From the NCBI RefSeq assembly GCF_000342005.1, contig NZ_AOHO01000058.1, positions 62,001 through 126,000 on the forward strand: a stretch of 64,000 nt of DNA, given 5' to 3'. The DNA is from Amycolatopsis decaplanina DSM 44594. GTDB lineage: Bacteria > Actinomycetota > Actinomycetes > Mycobacteriales > Pseudonocardiaceae. Both the position numbers and the translations under genes were made by a program. Below, one piece after another: positions 58,890-64,000 of this stretch. The notes under the pieces were generated by a model. It saw nothing but the letters and a program-made list of their open reading frames with translations. It was not told the DNA's origin and did no database searches. Position 1 is the first letter of the stretch. The number at the start of each line of letters is the position of its first letter.

Positions 58890-59674
58890 CAGTGGGTGTC
58901 CTCCCACGCCTTGTACGACTCCTGCACGACGCGTACGGCGTCTTCGATGTCGTCGGTGACGTGCAGCAGTTCGAGGTCCTTCTGGCCGATCTTGCCCTCG
59001 CCCAGCAGCGAGCCGGCGATCCAGTCGTACAGACCACCCCAATAGTCGCTGCCGAACAGCACGACCGGGAACTTCGTGACCTTCTTCGTCTGCACCAGGG
59101 TGAGCGCCTCGAACAGCTCGTCGAGCGTGCCGAAGCCGCCGGGCAGGCAGATGAACGCCTGCGAGTACTTGATGAACATGGTCTTGCGGGCGAAGAAGTA
59201 CCGGAAGTTGACGCCGAGGTCGACCCACGGGTTCAGGCCCTGCTCGAACGGCAGCTCGATGCCGAGGCCGACGGAGATTCCGCCCGCTTCGTTGGCGCCG
59301 CGGTTCACGGCCTCCATCGCGCCGGGGCCGCCGCCGGTCATCACCGCGAAGCCCGCGTTCGCGAGCGCGCCGCCGATCTTGCGGCCGAGTTCGTACTCCG
59401 GGTGGTCCCGTTTGGTCCGCGCCGAGCCGAACACCGTCACCGCGCGCGGCACCTCGGCCAGCGCGCCGAAGCCCTCGACGAACTCCGCCTGGATCCGCAG
59501 CACGCGCCACGGGTCGGTGTGCACCCAGTCGCTCGGCCCCCGCGAGTCCAGCAGGCGCTGGTCGGTGGTGCTGCCCTGGTCACGGCGATCCCGTCGCAGC
59601 ACTACCGGGCCCTGGTGGCGTTCGATCGGACGTTCCGGGTACTGGCCGTCGGGGAACTCACTTGTCTCACTCAC
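58889..59674 (-). CDS. LOG family protein, larger form (TIGR00730-like), copy 2
   Basis: Protein of 261 residues. About 60 extra N-terminal residues precede AVTVFGSARTKRDHPEYELG, MTGGGPGAMEAVNRGA and LPGGFGTLDELFEALTLVQ. Divergent from copy 1 in sequence. Mycobacterial Rv1205 is a LOG protein in the same neighbourhood. Two LOG proteins in tandem suggest different substrates or hetero-oligomers. Confidence 0.85.
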   Translation of the reverse strand: MSETSEFPDGQYPERPIERHQGPVVLRRDRRDQGSTTDQRLLDSRGPSDWVHTDPWRVLRIQAEFVEGFGALAEVPRAVTVFGSARTKRDHPEYELGRKIGGALANAGFAVMTGGGPGAMEAVNRGANEAGGISVGLGIELPFEQGLNPWVDLGVNFRYFFARKTMFIKYSQAFICLPGGFGTLDELFEALTLVQTKKVTKFPVVLFGSDYWGGLYDWIAGSLLGEGKIGQKDLELLHVTDDIEDAVRVVQESYKAWEDTH

Positions 59675-59749
59675 CCCGCCAAGACTACGACGTCGTCACC
59701 GTCCGGAGCGGCAGCATCGCCGCGAACAGGAGTTGTCGGGTACGCGAAC

Positions 59750-59777
59750 GCGGGGCCCGCCGGGCAGCGGGCCCCGC
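59750..59777. terminator. Hairpin terminator after the GH9 gene
   Basis: GCGGGGCCCGC (59750-59760) and GCGGGCCCCGC (59767-59777), a perfect 11-bp stem with a 6-base loop, just past the stop of the GH9 gene. Confidence 0.7.
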
Positions 59778-59785
59778 GATCACGG

Positions 59786-61648
59786 TCAGGAACGTCCGGT
59801 CAGCGCGAACGCGAGCATGGCCGTCGAGGTGAAGTCGATGGCGGGCTCGTTGCTCGGCCACGAGGCGAGGTCGTCGGTATAGCGCGACTCGGTCGTGTCG
59901 AAGGTGTCGAACGGCTTCGTGCACTCCTTCGCCCCGGCCGGGAACGGCAGGTCCGCGAAGTGTTCCGCGCCGTTCGGCCCGTTCACGACCGCGCCGTAGA
60001 GCACCTTCTCCTCACCCGCGAGGTTGGCCGCCTGGTGGTGCGGGCACTTCGGCGACGTCGTGCCGACCCCGACGACCAGCGAGACACCCCACGCGTTCGC
60101 GCCGAGGGTGAAGTTCCGCTGCTGCGAGCCGAACGCCGCGTACCGCCAGTCACCGGTCACGTCGGCGTAGAGCCGCTCGGTCGCGGCGAAACCGAAGCTC
60201 TTGCTGGCCGCGTCGAAGTCCTTCACCGAGACGGCGGTCCGGAAAGGACTCTCAGCGGCGCTCGCGACACCCTCGTCGAGCTGACGCCGGAGGTCGCCGA
60301 TCAGCTCCTTCGGGCCGAGCGCCGCACCCGGGGCACCGTGCCGCAGGAGCTTCGCCAGTTCGGCGTGCGCCAGCGCGCTGGTGTCGTACAGGTTGAGCGT
60401 GCTCTTCTCTTCGAGGTCGATGTAGGCCTTCGCCCAGTGCGCCGCCTGCCGCGTCCACTCGGCGGACCGCGGGTCCCGCAAGGCCTTGGCCGCCAGGGCG
60501 AGCTGCGTCGCGCCGAGTTCCATGTCGTCCCGCCACGACGATTCCGGGTAGTACGCGTGCGGGAACGCGGTGACCAGTTCGCCGACGTTCTCGGTCTTGG
60601 CCTGCGCGAACACCGAGGCCGCCTCGGCGAGGTACTTCCTTGCCAGCGAAGGGTTCCGCTTGGCCTCGACCTGCGCGCCGAGCGCGAAAGCGGCGGCGAC
60701 GCGGCCGGCGAGGTTCGGGCTGAGCGCGGACCCGCCGGGGTTCGCCGGGAAGACCGGCCGGTGCTTGACGAAGTACTCGGGGTCACCGGGTTTCACGTCG
60801 AGCGCGTCGTCGTCGTGCGGGTTCCGCCAGACGTCGTGGTCGCCGAGGAAACCGAACTTGTCGCTGCCCGTCCCGATCCCGACCTGGGCGTAGAGCGTCT
60901 TGCTCTTCTCGTCCCACATCTTGTCGAGCCAATCGAGACCGAGGTTGACCTCCTTGGCCAGCACCCGGTCGTAGTCCTCGCGGAGCACGTAACCCAGCTC
61001 CGCCAGCGAATACGCCGTGTTCGAGGTGAACTTGACGAAGTCGCCCGCGTCGACCCAGCCGCCCTCGACGTCGATCGGGCCGCCGATCGGCTTCAGCGGT
61101 TCGGCGATCTCGTCGCCGCCTTCACCCACGAACACCGGCCAGTCGTAGACCGTGGCCTGCTTGTCGGCCAGATGCGAGGGCTTGCGGCCGAGGCGGCCGG
61201 GGATGATGTCGTCACCGTCGCGCTGCGCCTGGAAGAACTCGTTGGTGGCGCGGACGAGCGGGGTGAAGAGCCGGTCCTTGGTGTCCACCCGGAACGTCGG
61301 CGACGTCGCCTTGGTCTCGCCGGTGACCTCGATCCGGTACTTGCCAGGCAGCCAGACCTTCGACAGGTCGAGCTGGTAAACCGCCGGGTACTTCGCGTTC
61401 CACGCGCCGAGCGACTGACCGGTCCGTCCACGATGGACGGTCCGGCCGCGTTCGTCGATCACCGAGAACGAGCCCGGCGCGCTGGACAGGAGGTAGGCGT
61501 GCTTGGTCTCGGTGATGCCGTAGCCGACCTGGTCGACCCGGACCTCACCCTGAACCGCCGCCGCGGCCGAAACCGCCGGAACCGTCAAACCCCCGAGGAC
61601 CAGTGCCGAAACCGCGGCCACCGTCCGGGACCAGGAACTCACCATCAT
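59786..61648 (-). CDS. Secreted glycoside hydrolase family 9 protein (cellulase-like)
   Basis: Protein of 620 residues. A signal peptide (about 1-30, AVSALVLGGLTVPAVSA) is followed by an N-terminal Ig-like CelD_N domain (VRVDQVGYGITETKHAYL) and the (alpha/alpha)6 GH9 catalytic barrel. Nucleophile-activating Asp is in GGWVDAGDFVKF, the conserved CPHHQ and the catalytic acid in SNEPAIDFTS follow. It hydrolyses beta-1,4-glucan or a related polymer outside the cell. No carbohydrate-binding module is seen at the C-terminus. A candidate operator is at 61667-61693. Confidence 0.85.
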   Translation of the reverse strand: MMVSSWSRTVAAVSALVLGGLTVPAVSAAAAVQGEVRVDQVGYGITETKHAYLLSSAPGSFSVIDERGRTVHRGRTGQSLGAWNAKYPAVYQLDLSKVWLPGKYRIEVTGETKATSPTFRVDTKDRLFTPLVRATNEFFQAQRDGDDIIPGRLGRKPSHLADKQATVYDWPVFVGEGGDEIAEPLKPIGGPIDVEGGWVDAGDFVKFTSNTAYSLAELGYVLREDYDRVLAKEVNLGLDWLDKMWDEKSKTLYAQVGIGTGSDKFGFLGDHDVWRNPHDDDALDVKPGDPEYFVKHRPVFPANPGGSALSPNLAGRVAAAFALGAQVEAKRNPSLARKYLAEAASVFAQAKTENVGELVTAFPHAYYPESSWRDDMELGATQLALAAKALRDPRSAEWTRQAAHWAKAYIDLEEKSTLNLYDTSALAHAELAKLLRHGAPGAALGPKELIGDLRRQLDEGVASAAESPFRTAVSVKDFDAASKSFGFAATERLYADVTGDWRYAAFGSQQRNFTLGANAWGVSLVVGVGTTSPKCPHHQAANLAGEEKVLYGAVVNGPNGAEHFADLPFPAGAKECTKPFDTFDTTESRYTDDLASWPSNEPAIDFTSTAMLAFALTGRS

Positions 61649-61666
61649 CGGCGCCCCGCTCGTGAA

Positions 61667-61693
61667 TTAGTTAAGAAAGTTTCCTTTTTATTA
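61667..61693. promoter_or_regulatory. AT-rich candidate operator upstream of GH9
   Basis: TTAGTTAAGAAAGTTTCCTT and the following bases form an imperfect palindrome (AAGAAA-GTTTCCTT) that stands out in a GC-rich region, 19 bp before the GH9 start. It resembles glycoside-hydrolase-associated sites in actinomycetes from memory (ROK or LacI regulators), which is not verified. Confidence 0.4.
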
Positions 61694-61778
61694 CGCAAGA
61701 CGCTAGCGCCCGGAACGCCACCAGTCAATATGTCCGTTTCGCCGGTCGAAAGTCACCGGATCCGGGCGTTGTTGGCGG

Positions 61779-61804
61779 GTATCCGTCCTGCTCAACCCGG
61801 ATAC
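61779..61804. promoter_or_regulatory. Inverted repeat upstream of the XRE-TPR regulator
   Basis: GTATCCG (61779-61785) and CGGATAC (61798-61804), a perfect 7-bp inverted repeat with a 12-bp spacer, 21 bp before the regulator start. Candidate autoregulatory site. Confidence 0.4.
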
Positions 61805-61824
61805 GCGCCGGGAAATCGTCTACC

Positions 61825-63156
61825 GTGGTCGGGGTGCCGTCCAAGCCGAACGGGGCAGAACCACTCGGCGCGCGGATCCGGCGGTTGCGCCGGGCACGCG
61901 GGCTGACCCAGCGCGAGCTGGCCGAGCCCCGCTACGACCGAGGCTTCCTCGCCAAGGTCGAATCGGGCCGCCGCCTGCCCTCGGACGACGTCGTGTCCCA
62001 CCTCGCGCGACGCCTCGGCCTCACCGCGGACGAACTCCGCTTCGACAGACCACCGGGCGCCGCCGAGGAACTCACCGACGCGCTCGAAACCGCGTATCGC
62101 GAGTTGCAGAAAGGCGGACTCGAAGCCGCCGAAAGCGAATTCACCCGCGTGGAACGGCGAGCGGCCGAGTACCGGATGCCGGACGTCCAGTGCCACGCGC
62201 GCTTCTATCTCGGCGAAGTCCAGTGGCAGCGCTACGACATCCCGTTGGCGGACAAGGGTTTCACCCACGCCATGGAACTCGCCGACGCCGCTTCGCCCCG
62301 GTTGCGCGCGATGATCGTCAACCGCGTCGCCGCCTGCCGCGCGCTTTCGGGCGACCTGGGCGCGTCGGTCGCGCTCGTCGAAACCGCGCTCGCCGAACTC
62401 CGCGCCACGGGCGCGAGCGACCCCGACGCCGAACTGGCGCTGGTGACCGCGTTGATCCACCCGCTCATCGAAATGGGGGCGCTGCGCCGCGCCCGGCGGG
62501 CCGTCGAAGAAGGCCGTCGCGTCCTCCCGTTCGCTCACCGCAAGGACATCTCCGCGCGGTATCACCGGCAGGCGGCGCAACTGTGGCAGGAGATCGGCCT
62601 GGTCGACCGCGCGGAGAAGGACCTTTCACGGGCACTGCGTCTGTTCACTTCGATCGGCTACGACCGTGACGCCGCCCGGAGCCGCTGGGCCCGCGGCTTC
62701 CTCTGGCGACGGCTGGGCAAACTCGACGAGGCGCACGCCGAACTGCGGCTCGCCCGCGACCTCCTGGCCAAGGCCGGTTCGCGGGAAGGCGTGCTCGGCG
62801 CGACCATCGAACTCGCCGACGTCCGCCGCCGCCAAGGGGAACTCGACGAGGCCGCCGAACTCGCCGAAGGGATCCGGCCGCTTCTGGATCGATCCCCCGA
62901 TATCGAGGCCAGGACCGAGGTTCTCCGGCTACTGGGACTCATCGCGCGCGCCCGCGGCGATCTGCCCGAGGCGACCGCGTTGCTCGAAGAAGCCGCCACC
63001 GCACAGGAAAAGTCCGAACTACGCGGGGCGCTCGTCGCCACCTCGCTGCATTTGGGTGACACGTTGCGCGCCCGCGGATTAATCGAAAAAGCGGCGGAGG
63101 CCTATCGGCGCGGTGTGCGCGCGGCCGCTATGTCCGATTCCGGGCCGGCGGACTGA
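61825..63156 (+). CDS. XRE-family regulator with tetratricopeptide repeats
   Basis: Protein of 443 residues from GTG 61825 (GTG 61834 also possible). An N-terminal XRE helix-turn-helix (ARIRRLRRARGLTQRELAEPRYDRGFLAKVESGRRLPSDDVVSHLARRLGL) is followed by about 350 residues of helical repeats of TPR character (AELAEGIRPLLDRS, ARGDLPEATALLEEAATAQ). This architecture is that of RRNPP-type peptide-sensing regulators, but is also seen in other actinobacterial regulators. It is upstream of a candidate peptide gene and a secreted metalloprotease. Confidence 0.82.
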   Translation: MVGVPSKPNGAEPLGARIRRLRRARGLTQRELAEPRYDRGFLAKVESGRRLPSDDVVSHLARRLGLTADELRFDRPPGAAEELTDALETAYRELQKGGLEAAESEFTRVERRAAEYRMPDVQCHARFYLGEVQWQRYDIPLADKGFTHAMELADAASPRLRAMIVNRVAACRALSGDLGASVALVETALAELRATGASDPDAELALVTALIHPLIEMGALRRARRAVEEGRRVLPFAHRKDISARYHRQAAQLWQEIGLVDRAEKDLSRALRLFTSIGYDRDAARSRWARGFLWRRLGKLDEAHAELRLARDLLAKAGSREGVLGATIELADVRRRQGELDEAAELAEGIRPLLDRSPDIEARTEVLRLLGLIARARGDLPEATALLEEAATAQEKSELRGALVATSLHLGDTLRARGLIEKAAEAYRRGVRAAAMSDSGPAD

Positions 63157-63221
63157 AAACCATACGAAAGTCGCCATATATCGCGACCGGCGGGAAAATG
63201 CTTACTACACAGGGATTTCAC

Positions 63222-63311
63222 TCATCGCGGAATGATCTTCGCGCGTGCCACTAGGCCATCCGGCCCATTGACGCCCCCTGTGAGCAGCTCCTTTACTTCG
63301 AACGTGTCCAT
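63222..63311 (-). CDS. Candidate small peptide gene (29 aa)
   Basis: ATG 63311, TGA 63222-63224, with a Shine-Dalgarno-like GGAG eight bases upstream. The peptide starts MDTFEVKELLTGG and ends RAKIIPR; no hydrophobic signal segment is seen. The start codon and the GGAG lie within the 40-bp palindrome at 63303-63342. GC3 is about 69 percent, lower than in the neighbours. It lies between the XRE-TPR regulator and the metalloprotease. It could be a signal peptide precursor, a RiPP-like precursor or a chance ORF. Confidence 0.35.
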   Translation of the reverse strand: MDTFEVKELLTGGVNGPDGLVARAKIIPR

Positions 63312-63342
63312 CGAGATAACTCCAGTTATCCGAATGGACACG
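63303..63342. promoter_or_regulatory. 40-bp palindrome between the peptide gene and the metalloprotease
   Basis: Outer arms CGTGTCCAT (63303-63311) and ATGGACACG (63334-63342), and inner arms GATAACT (63315-63321) and AGTTATC (63324-63330), are all exact complements; only the CGA/CGA between them mismatch. It is AT-richer than the surroundings. It lies 94 bp before the protease start and covers the start of the peptide gene, fitting an operator or a translation-blocking hairpin. Confidence 0.6.
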
Positions 63343-63436
63343 CTTCCCCGTCCCCGCCGTGTTCCCGATCCGGTCGAATTCCCCGCCGCGCCATTGGCCC
63401 GTGCCGGGTACACGGTCCTGCCCATGGAAGGTTCAC

Positions 63437-64000
63437 ATGACCGTTCAGCGAGGGCTCAGAACAGGGTTGGCGGCTGTCGCCGGCCTTGCCCTGAGCATGA
63501 CGTTCCCGGCGACCCCGGCGAACGCGACCACCGCCACCATCCAGCCCGCGAGCCCCGACGCGGTGGCCGCGAGCGCGGCCGACCAGGCCGCCGCAGCTGG
63601 TGTAGACCACTTGCGGAAGGGCCCGCAGGAGGGCTTCCGCCGCGTCGGGATGACACCGGGTGGCGGAGGACTCTTCTACGCCGCTTATGAACGAACCTAC
63701 CGTGGCCTGCCGGTCGTCGGCGGGGACGCGGTGGTGGTGGCCGACGGCGCCGGGCGCGTCCGCGGCACCAGCGCCGCGGAGACCTCGGCGATCTCGGTCG
63801 AGACCAAGGCCAAGATCTCCGCGGCGAAGGCGACCGAGGTCGCCCGTGGCCAGCTGTCCAAAGTAGACAGTGTCGTCGCGCCGAAGCTCGTCGTGCTGGC
63901 GGGGAACTCCCCCAAGCTCGCCTACGAGGTCGTCGTCGCGGGCACCAAGGCGTCGGCGCCGAGCAACCTCCACGTCTTCGTGGACGGCGCCACCGGGGCG
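63437..64000 (+). CDS. Secreted M4-type metallopeptidase precursor (N-terminal part)
   Basis: ATG 63437, cut by the window end after 188 codons. A signal peptide (RTGLAAVAGLALSMTFPATPANA) is followed by a propeptide with the FTP domain sequence YERTYRGLPVVGGDAVVVADG and the PepSY-like KISAAKATEVARGQLSKV, as found in M4/M36 (thermolysin-like) proteases. The catalytic HExxH is beyond the window, so the activity is inferred. The gene lies downstream of the XRE-TPR regulator and the palindrome. Confidence 0.75.
   Translation, partial: MTVQRGLRTGLAAVAGLALSMTFPATPANATTATIQPASPDAVAASAADQAAAAGVDHLRKGPQEGFRRVGMTPGGGGLFYAAYERTYRGLPVVGGDAVVVADGAGRVRGTSAAETSAISVETKAKISAAKATEVARGQLSKVDSVVAPKLVVLAGNSPKLAYEVVVAGTKASAPSNLHVFVDGATGA

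Noticed and set aside
58892..61906. 1004-codon open frame on the + strand
   Set aside because: It is antisense to the two LOG genes and the GH9 gene; the translated sequence is Arg/Val-rich with no domain. It results from high GC3 on the real strand.
63334..63690. + strand frame starting at the mirror ATG of the palindrome
   Set aside because: It overlaps the signal peptide region of the metalloprotease in another frame and becomes Arg/Gly/Pro-rich, typical of a shadow.
1..64000. tRNA, rRNA, prophage, integrase or transposase genes
   Set aside because: None were recognised; tRNAs cannot be fully excluded by eye, but no intergenic gap showed a convincing cloverleaf with GTTCGA-type T-loop.

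Overview
High-GC actinobacterial chromosome, most like Amycolatopsis or a close Pseudonocardiales relative. The signs are strong GC3 bias (which produces long false antisense frames), frequent GTG starts, DUF3117/DUF3107/DUF3558/DUF4873 proteins, a sigE-rseA-htrA-tatB cluster, an lpqY-sugABC operon and glucosyl-3-phosphoglycerate synthase. Long stretches keep the order remembered from Mycobacterium tuberculosis: 5-9 kb resembles the Rv3208-Rv3212 neighbourhood (TetR, DUF3107, ferritin-like, RNA helicase, beta-propeller), while corA, sugCBA-lpqY, general-stress protein, MgtE-like, DUF1003, mrp, tatB, htrA, rseA, sigE, methyltransferase, DUF3117, tag, DivIVA, gpgS and LOG proteins resemble Rv1205-Rv1239. 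No rRNA, tRNA, CRISPR, integrase, transposase or prophage was recognised.

Layout: 0-5 kb, end of a carboxymuconolactone-decarboxylase-like gene, then a hydrolase/diiron oxygenase pair divergent from a TetR-DUF4873 pair, and a membrane acyltransferase. 5-15 kb, DUF3107, ferritin-like protein, DEAD-box helicase, beta-propeller, RecB-type nuclease, MarC, PHP phosphoesterase, PH-domain protein and NUDIX hydrolase. 15-23 kb, DUF2332, MaoC hydratase, corA with an unusual leader, phosphoesterase and ParB-like protein, an MFS exporter with its TetR, and a DUF3558 lipoprotein. 23-31 kb, the trehalose-type ABC importer, stress protein, acyl-CoA dehydrogenase and three DUF4190 proteins. 31-33 kb, a frameshifted HEPN/Abi-like gene and a slipin. 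33-41 kb, an APH-type kinase, MgtE-like/DUF1003/mrp, then tatB-htrA and rseA-sigE. 41-51 kb, methyltransferase, MFS exporter and LysR, PAP2 phosphatase, pepA, DUF3117, enoyl-CoA hydratase, tag-SRPBCC-DivIVA, and three tandem HAAS-type membrane proteins with a PadR regulator. 51-57 kb, cydABDC (cytochrome bd oxidase and its assembly ABC transporter). 57-64 kb, gpgS, an acyltransferase, two LOG-family proteins, a secreted GH9 glycosidase, an XRE-TPR regulator, a candidate small peptide gene and the start of an M4/FTP-type secreted metalloprotease.

Two themes stand out. First, nearly every convergent gene junction carries a long, almost perfect palindrome from a few recurring families. Copies or half-copies have entered coding sequence (MFS exporter, PAP2 phosphatase, gpgS), and in one place a single repeat supplies the TAG stop codon to both converging genes. 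Second, several compact regulatory arrangements are visible: an ECF-type promoter directly before sigE, palindromic operators beside two TetR genes and a PadR gene, a leader peptide plus hairpin before corA, and a 40-bp palindrome between a tiny peptide gene and a secreted metalloprotease next to a TPR-type regulator, a layout reminiscent of peptide-sensing RRNPP regulators.
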